From Clostridiales bacterium CHKCI001 (GTDB taxonomy: Bacteria > Bacillota > Clostridia > Lachnospirales > Lachnospiraceae), in NCBI GenBank assembly GCA_900045905.1, contig FCNS01000007.1, positions 22,761 through 86,760 on the forward strand: DNA of 64,000 bases, given 5' to 3'. The notes beneath the pieces are model-generated. The model was not told where the DNA came from. It saw nothing but the letters and a program-made list of their open reading frames with translations, and did not search any database. The translations under genes were made by a program, and so were the position numbers. Shown here piece by piece: positions 55,929-64,000 of this stretch. The number at the start of each line of letters is the position of its first letter. The first letter of the stretch is position 1.

Positions 55929-56405
55929 CTCTTTCCATCTGTTTTTTATACTTACAAAGTCCGTACAACCTGCAAGAGAACACAGGAAGGATGGAAACAA
56001 TATCCTGTACAAGTTCTTCTTGTGGTGATAGTTCCTCATTGTTTACTACCACTATGGTTGTGTTGAACTTTATACAGAACTTTCCAAACCAGTCATAGCC
56101 AAACCTGATAAATTGATCTTTGTCAGTGACTAGGATCGTCTTAATTTTTGGCTCCATCACTTGATCAAATCACTGATTCCACTTTTTATGGTTATAATTA
56201 AGACCCCTTCCGTAATCTTCCATCCATTGATCTACGATCCTACCTTTCGCATTACAGAATTATCTTAAAAATGACACTTGACTCTGTAAATCATCCTTTT
56301 GGTTTCTTGTAGACGTTCTGGCATAACTTACAATTTGACGATTATCATTTTCCACATTTCTAATCATTCAGCAAAATCCTTTGGTTTGTAATTGGTGATG
56401 TTCGA
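55891..56405 (-). pseudogene. tnpA: IS607 serine recombinase, decayed
   Basis: Pieces of TnpA are readable: NYKPKDFAE (start of the MerR-like domain), then the DNA-binding region is deleted, then NRQIVSYARTSTRNQKDDLQ with the catalytic serine region, then stops after SFLR and after KKWNQ, and finally an open stretch PKIKTILVTDKDQFIRFGYD to the end. At least two nonsense codons and one deletion make it inactive. Confidence 0.85.
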
Positions 56406-56515
56406 TGTATTCCTAGTAAATATCCTCCATGAGAATATTTCAACTTATTTAATCATTATTGTCAATATTTTCGATCACTTGAAAATCCTCCTGATCCTAT
56501 ATCAACCACGGTATA

Positions 56516-57562
56516 TTAGCAAAATTTATATACTGTGGTAGTTTCATATTCATCTCTCGCCTTTAGTACTGGAGAGACAAAATTGGAATGGTGAATTGCA
56601 TCTGGAAAATACTGTGTTTCAAAACAGATACCATCTCTTTTCTCATAAGTCACACCATCTTTTCCAGCTTCATGGTCAATAAAATTACCTGTATACAATT
56701 GCATTCCTGGCAAATCGGTATACACTTCCATCTCAATGCCTGATTGATCTCCGATTGCACGAGCAACCAGCTCATACTCTTCTTGATTATTCAATACCCA
56801 GTTGTGATCATAACCTTTTCCAAGCACAACCGCTTCATAATTACTATCGATCGCATCTCCTACACGGCGTAATGTCGTAAAATCCATTGGAGTATCTTTC
56901 ACTGCCACAAGTTCTCCTGTTGGAATAGATTCTGCATCTGCTTTGGTAAAATAATCGGCATTAATCCATACCTGATGATTGATAATGCTTCCTGATTCAT
57001 GTCCATTTAAGTTAAAAAAGCTGTGATTTGTCAAATTTACAATTGTATTTTGATCTCCCATCGCTTTATAATGAATCATCAGTGCATTCTCCTCGGTTAA
57101 TGTATAGGTTATAGAAATATCTAAGTTTCCTGGATATCCTTGATCTCCATCTGGACTAAATAAAGAAAAAGAAACTGAATCACCTAATTCATTATCTCCC
57201 AAATTTGCCTCCCATACACGGACATGATATCCATTTGGATTACTATGTAAATTATTTTTATTATCATTTACTGCGAGAGAATAGGTAACTCCATCCAAAC
57301 AAAATTCTGCTCCTGCAATTCGATTGGCGTTTCTTCCAACTGTTGCACCATAAAAATTTTCGATATTTTCATAATCTTGCACCGTATCATTTCCTAATAC
57401 AACATCTTTTAAATTTCCGTCTTTATCAGGCGCATAGAGTCTTACTAATCTTGCCCCTAGATTCGTAATCACTGCCTTCATTCCATGACTATTTGTCAAT
57501 GAGTAAAGAAATACATCCGTTCCATCTTTGGTCTGTCCAAATAATCCTCTTACAACACTCAT
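56516..57562 (-). CDS. galM: Aldose 1-epimerase (galactose mutarotase)
   Basis: Interconverts alpha and beta aldoses, 348 residues. The catalytic His is in IVNLTNHSFFNLNGH and the catalytic Glu in GICFETQYFPDAIH; GATVGRNANRIAGAEFCLDG is the N-terminal signature. GGAGGC precedes the ATG. It follows asd on the same strand with a terminator between, so it is probably a separate unit. Confidence 0.94.
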   Translation of the reverse strand: MSVVRGLFGQTKDGTDVFLYSLTNSHGMKAVITNLGARLVRLYAPDKDGNLKDVVLGNDTVQDYENIENFYGATVGRNANRIAGAEFCLDGVTYSLAVNDNKNNLHSNPNGYHVRVWEANLGDNELGDSVSFSLFSPDGDQGYPGNLDISITYTLTEENALMIHYKAMGDQNTIVNLTNHSFFNLNGHESGSIINHQVWINADYFTKADAESIPTGELVAVKDTPMDFTTLRRVGDAIDSNYEAVVLGKGYDHNWVLNNQEEYELVARAIGDQSGIEMEVYTDLPGMQLYTGNFIDHEAGKDGVTYEKRDGICFETQYFPDAIHHSNFVSPVLKARDEYETTTVYKFC

Positions 57563-57611
57563 AAAAGCCTCCTAATTTTTTCCAACCTCCTTTTACTCTA
57601 TAAACAGATAA

Positions 57612-57643
57612 GACACAATATATCACGACTGGTATATTGTGCC
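57612..57643 (-). terminator. Terminator after asd
   Basis: GGCACAATATA (57643-57633 on the minus strand) pairs with TATATTGTGTC (57622-57612), then a short T-rich stretch. Confidence 0.6.
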
Positions 57644-57660
57644 TTACTCTTTATTATAAG

Positions 57661-58746
57661 TTATTTCGCTGTAATATATCCTTTTGCAGTCAACAATTCT
57701 GCTGATAAAATTGCACCACCTGCAGCACCGCGAACTGTATTATGAGATAATCCCACAAACTTATAATCATATACTGTATCTTCTCTTAAACGGCCAAGAG
57801 AAATTCCCATACCATTTTCGCAGTCTCTATCTAAGCTTACCTGAGGACGATTTTCTTCTTCCAGATAATGGATAAATTGCTTTGGAGCACTTGGAAGATT
57901 TAATTCCTGTGGCTCTCCTTTGAAGTTTGCCCATCTGTCTAAGATCTCTTCCTTTGTAGGTTTCTTTTCAAATGAAACAAATACTGCTGCCGTATGTCCA
58001 TCTGAAATCGGTACACGAATACATTGGGTCGTAATCACTGGAGTTTCTGCTTTCTTAATTACTCCATCTTCTACTTTACCCCAAATACGAAGTGGCTCTT
58101 GTTCACTCTTTTCTTCTTCCCCGCCAATATAAGGAATAATATTATCAATCATTTCTGGCCAATCCTTAAACGTCTTTCCTGCACCAGAAATTGCTTGGTA
58201 AGTCGTTGCAACAACAACTTTAGGTCCAAATTCCTTTAATGCATGTAACGCTGGCGTATAACTTTGAATCGAACAGTTTGGTTTTACAGCAATAAAGCCT
58301 CTCTTTGTGCCAAGACGCTGTCTTTGATATGGAATCACTTCTGCATGTTCTGGATTTAATTCTGGTACAATCATTGGAACATCTGGAGTCCAGCGATGTG
58401 CACTATTATTTGATACAACTGGAGTCTCCGCCTTTGCATAAGCTTCTTCGATTGCCTTGATCTCTTCCTTAGACATATCTACTGCACTAAATACAAAATC
58501 TACTTCAGAAGTTACCTCTTCAATCTCATTTACATTTTTAACAATTATATGTTTCACTGCTTCTGGCATTGGTTTCGTCATCTTCCAGCGATCTCCAACT
58601 GCTTCTTCATAAGTCTTTCCCGCTGATCTTGGACTGGCTGCAATACATACCACTTCAAACCAAGGATGATTTTCCAAAAGAGAAATAAATCTCTGTCCTA
58701 CCATTCCTGTACCACCTAGGATACCGACACGTAATTTCTTTTCCAT
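57661..58746 (-). CDS. asd: Aspartate-semialdehyde dehydrogenase
   Basis: Reduces aspartyl phosphate in lysine, threonine, methionine and diaminopimelate synthesis; 361 residues. The NADP loop is GILGGTGMVGQRF, the catalytic Cys is in KPNCSIQSYTPAL, and the late motif is SHNTVRGAAGGAILSAELL. This is the archaeal/fungal-like class found in many Clostridia. The ATG at 58746 follows GAGGAG; the longer frame starts at 58767. Confidence 0.95.
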   Translation of the reverse strand: MEKKLRVGILGGTGMVGQRFISLLENHPWFEVVCIAASPRSAGKTYEEAVGDRWKMTKPMPEAVKHIIVKNVNEIEEVTSEVDFVFSAVDMSKEEIKAIEEAYAKAETPVVSNNSAHRWTPDVPMIVPELNPEHAEVIPYQRQRLGTKRGFIAVKPNCSIQSYTPALHALKEFGPKVVVATTYQAISGAGKTFKDWPEMIDNIIPYIGGEEEKSEQEPLRIWGKVEDGVIKKAETPVITTQCIRVPISDGHTAAVFVSFEKKPTKEEILDRWANFKGEPQELNLPSAPKQFIHYLEEENRPQVSLDRDCENGMGISLGRLREDTVYDYKFVGLSHNTVRGAAGGAILSAELLTAKGYITAK

Positions 58747-58788
58747 AACCAATATTCTCCTCTCCAACTTCTTATGTTGCCTAAACGA

Positions 58789-59346
58789 TTATTTCATAGA
58801 AGAGCCACATTTTGTACAAAATTCAGCATCTTCATCCAATTCTTGTCCACAAGATGGACAGATTGTCTTTCGCTTCTCCTGTTCTGCTTTTTCCTCTGAA
58901 TCAGATGCTTTTGCTTCCTGTGTCTGATTTACTTCTGCTTCTTCTACAACAACATCCGATTCCTCCGCTGACCCCTCTTTTTTATCGGTTGCGTTTTTTA
59001 ACTTTGCTCCACAGTGAGAACAATAAGTAGCATCTGCTGAAACTTCTTCACCGCATTTTTCACAGATTTTAATATTTTTTATTTTCTGTATTTCTTCTTG
59101 ACATTTTCGGATTGTTAAATGAGCCTTGCGAATTTCTTCAAAAATATCTTCAAATTCTGTATCGCCATCATTTTTATGCGCATCATAATAAGCTTTTCCC
59201 AGTGTAATCAATGACTCATTAATCTTTGTATTTGCTGCGTTAATCCGTGTATGAAGTTTTGCCACTTCTGCATAATCCTTTGCTTTATCAGCAAATTCTT
59301 TACTATTTTTTGCAAACGTTTCTGTCAGTTTTTCAAAAAAATCCAT
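58789..59346 (-). CDS. Zinc-ribbon protein with coiled-coil N-terminus
   Basis: A 185-residue soluble protein. Residues 1-90 are helical and charged (FAKNSKEFADKAKDYAEVAK). Two CxxC-x(n)-CxxC ribbons follow: CEKCGEEVSADATYCSHCG and CPSCGQELDEDAEFCTKCG, separated by an acidic linker. Such proteins are common in Clostridia beside housekeeping genes. The function is unknown. It lies 42 bases upstream of asd on the same strand. Confidence 0.8.
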   Translation of the reverse strand: MDFFEKLTETFAKNSKEFADKAKDYAEVAKLHTRINAANTKINESLITLGKAYYDAHKNDGDTEFEDIFEEIRKAHLTIRKCQEEIQKIKNIKICEKCGEEVSADATYCSHCGAKLKNATDKKEGSAEESDVVVEEAEVNQTQEAKASDSEEKAEQEKRKTICPSCGQELDEDAEFCTKCGSSMK

Positions 59347-59538
59347 ATTCTTGTCCTCCTGTAAAAATTATAAGCACTCTATAAAACAAACGTATCTCAC
59401 TGTTTCAATACAGTACCCAAAATGAAACGGTTGTTAAGTTCGGTCTCTTCATTATAGACACAATTAACATCATTAGGCTTTTTTTATCATACAATAGAAC
59501 ATTGGATATTTCAAGCATTTTTTCACACTACTTTGATA

Positions 59539-59575
59539 AACTTTCATGCCCGCTTTGCGGGCACGACCATGATAC
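59539..59575 (-). repeat. Fragment of the structured repeat (copy C)
   Basis: Twenty-six bases (59539-59564), including the GCCCGC/GCGGGC hairpin, are identical to 42761-42786 and are followed by a near-identical ATGATA. It sits just after the stop of the HAD gene and may act as its terminator. Confidence 0.65.
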
Positions 59576-60243
59576 TATTCATTCAATCCAATCATTTTTA
59601 ACACATCCATTGGATGTTTGGCCAAATATTTTGGGTGGAATTGTTCTAACTCCTCTTTTGTGCGGAATCCCCAAATTGCTCCAACTGCATCCAAACCTGC
59701 TGCAATTGCCGTTTTCATATCGGTATTCGTATCCCCCATATAAAGGCATTGCTCTGGTTTAACATTTAACACTTTCAATATATGAAAAACTCCTGTTGGA
59801 TCAGGCTTTTTCGGAATTCCTTCCTGCTCTCCCAGTACATAGTCAAAATAATTTTCTCCATACACTGCTCTTATATTATCCAAAGCTCTGGCATGAGGCT
59901 TATTTGTCAACACAGCTAATTTCATCCCTGCTATTTTCATTCTGTCCAGCATTTCCCTCATTCCTTCGTAGGCTTCCAACTGATAAAGGCAGTTTTCCTG
60001 AAATAGTTTTGGATAAATCCGAAGCGCTTCTTCATAATGAGACAAATTACAATCCCCACATGCGAGCAAAGAACGTTCCATCTGCTTTCGATAACCATCT
60101 CCTACAATCATCTTCATTTGTGCTTCTGTTAATTCTGTTTCCAGCCCACATTGCTTCATCACTAGATTCGTAGTATAGGTTAGTGAATGAATTGTATTGA
60201 TAATGGTACCATCTAAATCAAAAATACAAGCCGTATAGTTCAT
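59575..60243 (-). CDS. HAD-family hydrolase (phosphoglycolate phosphatase-like)
   Basis: Phosphatase of 222 residues. HAD motif I is FDLDGTIINT, motif II is VLTNKP, and motif III/IV are KKPDPTG and MGDTNTDMKTAIAAGLDAVG. A helical cap lies between motifs I and II. AAAGGAGG precedes the ATG. The substrate is not defined; Gph- or PpaX-like roles are usual for this type. Confidence 0.9.
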   Translation of the reverse strand: MNYTACIFDLDGTIINTIHSLTYTTNLVMKQCGLETELTEAQMKMIVGDGYRKQMERSLLACGDCNLSHYEEALRIYPKLFQENCLYQLEAYEGMREMLDRMKIAGMKLAVLTNKPHARALDNIRAVYGENYFDYVLGEQEGIPKKPDPTGVFHILKVLNVKPEQCLYMGDTNTDMKTAIAAGLDAVGAIWGFRTKEELEQFHPKYLAKHPMDVLKMIGLNE

Positions 60244-60294
60244 AAATTATGCCTCCTTTATGTATCGCTTCTGCTTTTCCTGATGTCGGATTCG

Positions 60295-61281
60295 TTATGT
60301 TCCTTCTTTATCCGCCAAGAACTGAATTCCAACTTGTTTTTTTACTTGGTCAACGACTTTCATTGCTTGTCGTGTTATCGCTTGACTTTCTTCTGGCATG
60401 GAATGCTTCTTAATCAACTCTGCCCACTGCTCTATTTCATAAATTAAATTCATTCCAGCAAGTCTGTGTTCCAATACTTCTTTTGTTCCATCATTATAGT
60501 GAATAATCACTTCGTTTGGAGCAGCAATATCGGAAATTGTCATGTAGCCATTCTCTCCCTGTATCTGCCCAAAGCTTCCACCAGCCGATATTTTAGAATA
60601 AGAGAGATTCACCTGCATCTCTTCGTATTCTGCGATAATGCTTCCAGCTCCATCCACATCTTCTACTATCACTGCATTTGCCAAAACTTTCTTTGGTTCT
60701 CCAAACAATTCTACCATTGGATGAATGCAATAAACACCTAAATCCATCAACACTCCTCCAGAATAATCCCAAGAAAATACATTGGCTCGCTTCCCTGCCT
60801 TTAATTCATCATAACGAGAAGAATATTGACAAAATTGGAACATAACATTTCGTATTGTACCTAATTTCCCTAGATTTTCCTTTATTTTTTGAAAACCTGG
60901 ATCAAATGCAGAACGCATTCCTTCCAATAATATTACCTTATTTTTCCTTGCGGCTTCCAACATCTGCTCTGTTTCCTTTGCATTCGATGCAAATGGTTTC
61001 TCACAGAGTACATGTTTTTTTCCATTCATCATCAAGATCGCTTGCTCACAGTGAAGACTGTTTGGACTGGCAATATAGACTGCATCAATATCCGACGCTT
61101 GTGCTAATTCTTCCAGTTTTGTATATACTCGTGCCTCACTATTATAGCGCTGTGCAAATTCTTTTCCTTTTTGACCATTTCTGGAACAAACCGCTGCAAA
61201 CTGCAAATCATTGCATTCTTTTGCTGCATTTAAAAACCACTCCGTAATAAAACTCGTTCCAATTACTGCAAACCGTATCAT
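60295..61281 (-). CDS. Gfo/Idh/MocA-family oxidoreductase
   Basis: NAD(P)-dependent sugar or polyol dehydrogenase of 328 residues. The nucleotide-binding start is IRFAVIGTSFITEWFL, the signature lysine lies in HVLCEKPFASN, and the C-terminal sheet contains GGVLMDLGVYCIHPM with the catalytic-type His. GGGAGG precedes the ATG. The substrate is unknown; it is 51 bases upstream of the HAD gene on the same strand. Confidence 0.9.
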   Translation of the reverse strand: MIRFAVIGTSFITEWFLNAAKECNDLQFAAVCSRNGQKGKEFAQRYNSEARVYTKLEELAQASDIDAVYIASPNSLHCEQAILMMNGKKHVLCEKPFASNAKETEQMLEAARKNKVILLEGMRSAFDPGFQKIKENLGKLGTIRNVMFQFCQYSSRYDELKAGKRANVFSWDYSGGVLMDLGVYCIHPMVELFGEPKKVLANAVIVEDVDGAGSIIAEYEEMQVNLSYSKISAGGSFGQIQGENGYMTISDIAAPNEVIIHYNDGTKEVLEHRLAGMNLIYEIEQWAELIKKHSMPEESQAITRQAMKVVDQVKKQVGIQFLADKEGT

Positions 61282-61324
61282 CTCTTACCTCCCAATCAGG
61301 CATCTACTTAGAAATGAATCTCTT

Positions 61325-62656
61325 TTAATTTTCCTCTTTTGTCAGGCTTTGATCCTTTTCCTGTTCAGAAGCTAACTGAACCAATGTAGCTCCCACAATA
61401 TGATTTTGGACGTCATAAACTTTTATTTTTAATCCATCCCCTTCACAAACAAAGCTTTCTCCATCATTTGGTACTCGGTCAATTACACTGCAAACAAATC
61501 CACTAAATGTATCATAAGTATCGGTTGGCAATTTCACCCCTAATTCTTCCGATACATCATCCAAATCTGCAAATCCTTGTATTTTCCATATACCTTCGGA
61601 TACTTTCTCAATATCCTTTGGCTTAATTGGTTCTTCCTTTTCTTCCAACTCTCCAACTAAAGATTCTACCAAATCATGCAATGTAATAATTCCAGATACT
61701 CCGCCGTATTCATCAATACTAACCGCAAAGTAGCTTCTGCTCTGTTTCATTTTTTTAAATAGAACATTTGCCTTCATCATTTCTGGTACAAAGAATGCCT
61801 GATCCACTGCCTGTTCTAAAACATTTTCTCTTGACTTATTCTGTAAACGGAAGTAATCCTTCGTGTCCAGTATTCCAATCACATCATCCAAATCATCTCC
61901 ACATACTGGGTAGTATGTGTGTCGATTATCCTTTATAATCTTTTCCCATTCCTCTGGAGTATCGGAAGTTGATAAGTAAACAACATCTCTACGATGTGTA
62001 CAAATCTGATCTACTGGAATATCATCAAACTCAAAAATATTTTGTATCATCTCATTTTCTTCTGCCTGAATAATTCCCTTTTCATTTCCTTCTGCTAAAA
62101 GCATACGAATTTCTTCTTCTGTTACAGTATCCGCTTCTTCATTTGGATTAATTCTCAGTAAACGTAACATACCGTTCGTAGAAATTGTTAAAATCCATAC
62201 AAGTGGCGCACATACTTTCGATACAAAATACAACATCTTTGCCATACCAAGTGCTAAAGACTCTGATTTTTTCATAGCAATACGCTTTGGAACTAACTCA
62301 CCAAATACTAAGTTAAAATAAGATAAAATTAACGTAATAAGGAAAACACAGATCGTTCGTAAAACTCCCTCTGGCATAGAAACACCAGAATCTATTAACA
62401 ATTGAACGAGAGGTCCTGCAAAATTATCGGCTGCAAATGCACTTTGTAAAAATCCAGCCAATGTAATTGCTACCTGTATCGTTGCTAAAAATCGGGCTGG
62501 CTGCTTCGTTAAAGCAGCTAACTTCTTCGCTCTGGAATCTCCTTCCTCCGCTAACTTTCTAAGTCTTGCCTCATTCATCGAAATTACTGCGATCTCCGCA
62601 CTTGCAAATGTTGCATTTAAAAAAATAAGTACAATTAGTAAAATAATCGATTGCAT
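61325..62656 (-). CDS. CNNM/CorC-family transporter with CBS pair (MpfA/HlyC-like)
   Basis: Membrane protein of 443 residues. Residues 1-190 form the DUF21 transmembrane domain (LNATFASAEIAVISMNEARL, FGELVPKRIAMKKSE). Two CBS domains follow (DQICTHRRDVVYLSTSDTPE; SYFAVSIDEYGGVSGIITL), then the CorC_HlyC domain. Homologues in Bacillus and Staphylococcus (MpfA) export magnesium. The ATG at 62656 follows AGGAGG. Its 250-base leader holds an acidic short ORF and a terminator, so it is likely controlled by attenuation. Confidence 0.9.
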   Translation of the reverse strand: MQSIILLIVLIFLNATFASAEIAVISMNEARLRKLAEEGDSRAKKLAALTKQPARFLATIQVAITLAGFLQSAFAADNFAGPLVQLLIDSGVSMPEGVLRTICVFLITLILSYFNLVFGELVPKRIAMKKSESLALGMAKMLYFVSKVCAPLVWILTISTNGMLRLLRINPNEEADTVTEEEIRMLLAEGNEKGIIQAEENEMIQNIFEFDDIPVDQICTHRRDVVYLSTSDTPEEWEKIIKDNRHTYYPVCGDDLDDVIGILDTKDYFRLQNKSRENVLEQAVDQAFFVPEMMKANVLFKKMKQSRSYFAVSIDEYGGVSGIITLHDLVESLVGELEEKEEPIKPKDIEKVSEGIWKIQGFADLDDVSEELGVKLPTDTYDTFSGFVCSVIDRVPNDGESFVCEGDGLKIKVYDVQNHIVGATLVQLASEQEKDQSLTKEEN

Positions 62657-62754
62657 AAAAATTGTTTCCTCCTGCAAATAAAAATGAACAAAATTGTTTC
62701 TGTAATAATACTACACATATTCAAAGCTCTCACAAAAGCTCTATAATAACAACC

Positions 62755-62801
62755 ACAAAAAGGTATAGCCTGCTCCCACACGATCAACACAGACTATACC
62801 T
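62755..62801 (-). terminator. Terminator hairpin inside the CNNM/CorC leader
   Basis: AGGTATAG (62801-62794 on the minus strand) pairs with CTATACCT (62768-62761) and is followed by TTTTTG. It begins one base after the stop codon of the leader ORF and about 100 bases before the transporter start. Confidence 0.75.
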
Positions 62802-62894
62802 CTATATATGCATAATATTACTACATGGAATGATTAAATTATTCTTATTTGCTTCGCTATCGCTATCCGCGTCACTTTCCATGTATCCATTCAC
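62802..62894 (-). CDS. Acidic leader peptide of the CNNM/CorC gene
   Basis: A 30-codon ORF from GTG at 62894, with AAGGA six bases upstream; an ATG at 62882 gives 26 codons. The peptide core is MESDADSDSEANK, with seven acidic residues in twelve, then NNLIIPCSNIMHI and TAG. The stop lies directly against the terminator hairpin. Consecutive acidic codons near the start of a nascent chain are known to destabilise ribosomes at low magnesium (E. coli MgtL), so this may be a magnesium-sensing leader. It is not a copy of any leader that I know. Confidence 0.6.
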   Translation of the reverse strand: MNGYMESDADSDSEANKNNLIIPCSNIMHI

Positions 62895-62915
62895 ATCCTT
62901 TCCTTAATTGAATCT

Positions 62916-62944
62916 AAGATAACATAAGAATTCCATTCTGTCAA
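62916..62944 (-). promoter_or_regulatory. Promoter of the CNNM/CorC transcript
   Basis: On the minus strand TTGACA (62944-62939) and TATCTT (62921-62916) are 17 bp apart, placing the transcript start near 62909 and the leader ORF inside the 5' region. Confidence 0.72.
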
Positions 62945-63042
62945 TACCCTTGTGTTTTTTTCTTTTTCATGTTATAGTGATACTAGTATAAAGTGACTTT
63001 ATTAATATTTTTAGAAAGTAAAAAAGAAAGGAATTTCTATTA

Positions 63043-63783
63043 ATGTATCAAAATTATGTATTCGACCTTTACGGTACTCTTGTGGATATAGATACAGATG
63101 AAAGTAACCCTTATTTATGGGAGAAGATGGCGTTTTTTATGTGTATGCAGGGTGCTTGTTATGCAGCTGATGAGTTAGAGACTCAGTTTCGCCAGAAAAT
63201 AACGGAATCGAAACTTATGCAAATTAAACAGGGAACTCTTTTTCACAACATTTCTTTTGAAGAAGTGGAGGCTAAGTTTGAACAAGTAATTCCAATGCTT
63301 TACCAAGAAAAGGGGGTTACGATTGATTTAAAGCAAGCCAAGGATTGGGCTGTTATGATGCGGACGTTGTCTATGAAACGACTTCAATTGTTTGATGGGG
63401 CAAAAGAGACACTCTTACAATTAAAGGAAAATGGAAAAAATATATACTTACTTTCCAATGCCCAAAGGTTTTTTACAGAGTCAGAGATGCGAATGCTTGG
63501 AATTTATGATTTATTTGATGCTATTTTCTATTCTTCTGATATTGGGGTAAAGAAGCCATCCCGACATTTTTATCACGCTTTAATGGACAAGCATAAGCTA
63601 ATCCCTGATCAAACCGTTATGGTAGGAAATGATTGGGAGGCCGATGCATGGGGAGCTGCGAATTATGGAATTGACAGTATCTATATCCATACGAGTCAAT
63701 CCTCCCCAATTACTGGGAACTTGCCATCCAACTGTAAGCAGATTCCAACGATTCAACAGCTTTGCAAAGCTACTTTGCAATAA
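63043..63783 (+). CDS. HAD-family hydrolase (haloacid dehalogenase-like)
   Basis: Predicted phosphatase of 246 residues. Motif I is FDLYGTLVDID, motif II LLSNAQ, and motifs III/IV are KKPSRHFY and MVGNDWEADAWGAANYGID. A long helical cap (residues about 20-110) is present. GAAAGGA lies before the ATG. It is divergent from the CNNM/CorC gene. The substrate is unknown. Confidence 0.9.
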   Translation: MYQNYVFDLYGTLVDIDTDESNPYLWEKMAFFMCMQGACYAADELETQFRQKITESKLMQIKQGTLFHNISFEEVEAKFEQVIPMLYQEKGVTIDLKQAKDWAVMMRTLSMKRLQLFDGAKETLLQLKENGKNIYLLSNAQRFFTESEMRMLGIYDLFDAIFYSSDIGVKKPSRHFYHALMDKHKLIPDQTVMVGNDWEADAWGAANYGIDSIYIHTSQSSPITGNLPSNCKQIPTIQQLCKATLQ

Positions 63784-63796
63784 ATACTTTCATACG

Positions 63797-63852
63797 AAAA
63801 ACAGGATTAGAACTCACATTTTTATACTAGCGTAAATTTTAATCCTGTTTTT
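63797..63852 (+). terminator. Terminator after the HAD gene
   Basis: AAAAACAGGATTA-type stem (63797-63809 with 63840-63852) ending in a T run; it may also serve the convergent partial gene. Confidence 0.75.
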
Positions 63853-63889
63853 TATCGTGATATACAAAAGAATTTTCTAATGGAGTTTT

Positions 63890-64000
63890 TCACACTTCTT
63901 CACAAATATAAATACGCTGGTTTCTCAGCCATTCTAGCAAAACGGTTTCTCTTTCTGTTTGTTTCAATCCACTTAGGCTTGCAAATATATCCCGATTTAT
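63890..64000 (-). CDS. C-terminal end of an unidentified protein (partial)
   Basis: Thirty-six codons of an open frame run from the right edge to TGA at 63890, reading DIFASLSGLKQTERETVLLE and ending RIYICEEV. The start lies outside the window. No family is recognised from this short piece. Confidence 0.5.
   Translation of the reverse strand: MNRDIFASLSGLKQTERETVLLEWLRNQRIYICEEV

Larger units (their letters stand above)
54592..56430 (-). mobile_element. IS607-family element (decayed tnpA, intact tnpB)
   Basis: On the minus strand: a broken serine-recombinase gene, an overlapping intact tnpB, and a right-end segment of about 180 bases containing hairpins that ends near GTGG at 54592, next to topB. 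IS607 inserts at GG, which fits. The left end lies somewhere between 56400 and 56515; outer limits are approximate. Confidence 0.75.

Noticed and set aside
1..64000. CRISPR arrays or prophage structural genes
   Set aside because: No regularly spaced direct repeats with unique spacers and no capsid, tail or integrase genes were seen.

Overview
The window reads as chromosome of a low-GC Gram-positive gut anaerobe of the Lachnospiraceae type (Bacillota, Clostridia). The signs are strong AGGAGG ribosome sites, a T-box in front of pheST, the gene order secG-rnr-smpB, a BcrA/LanF-type ABC exporter with its own two-component system, and IS200/IS605 and IS607 elements. The genus cannot be fixed from the sequence alone.

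Layout. 1-2.3 kb: a partial PTS EIIBC gene facing an AraC-type sugar regulator. 2.3-9.1 kb: a MerR regulator, a NUDIX hydrolase, and a peptide-antibiotic defence module (OmpR-type regulator and histidine kinase, divergent from an ATPase, two permeases, a small membrane protein and a lipoprotein). 9.2-16 kb: aldo/keto reductase, flavodoxin, two convergent LysR paralogues, a metal P-type ATPase with a separate HMA metallochaperone, and an AraC regulator. 16.1-22.1 kb: a glycoside-use operon (GH2 - GPH symporter - GH3) with AraC-like direct repeats upstream. 22.2-34.7 kb: an accessory region with broken genes, an orphan TnpB-guide-RNA-like sequence, a leader-peptide attenuator, a Vat-type acetyltransferase with an esterase-like partner, an IS200/IS605 element with frameshifted tnpB, several immunity-like proteins (one with a nonsense codon), a structured repeat, tRNA-Thr and a truncated nucleotidyltransferase. 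34.7-38.9 kb: three transporters (PfoR-like EIIC, dicarboxylate/amino-acid symporter, alanine/glycine symporter). 39.2-42 kb: a two-gene cassette of a GTPase-like protein and a large partner, which resembles the double-GTPase/GAP1 conflict systems. 42.3-49.5 kb: core genes smpB, rnr, secG, pheT and pheS with a T-box. 49.7-64 kb: an AraC-SpoT-HD fusion, a YihY membrane protein, a hexapeptide transferase, topB with an IS607 element directly upstream, galM, asd, a zinc-ribbon protein, HAD and Gfo/Idh/MocA enzymes, a CorC/CNNM transporter with an acidic leader peptide and terminator, another HAD enzyme and a partial gene.

The most interesting points are (1) the acidic upstream ORF placed one base before a terminator in the leader of the CorC/CNNM magnesium-transporter homologue, (2) the GTPase/GAP1-like pair, (3) the AraC protein carrying a SpoT-type HD domain with altered metal ligands, (4) the leader-peptide attenuator at 24.6 kb, and (5) a structured repeat with a compensatory base-pair change present twice, plus a fragment. 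All functions are inferred by reading; no database search was run.
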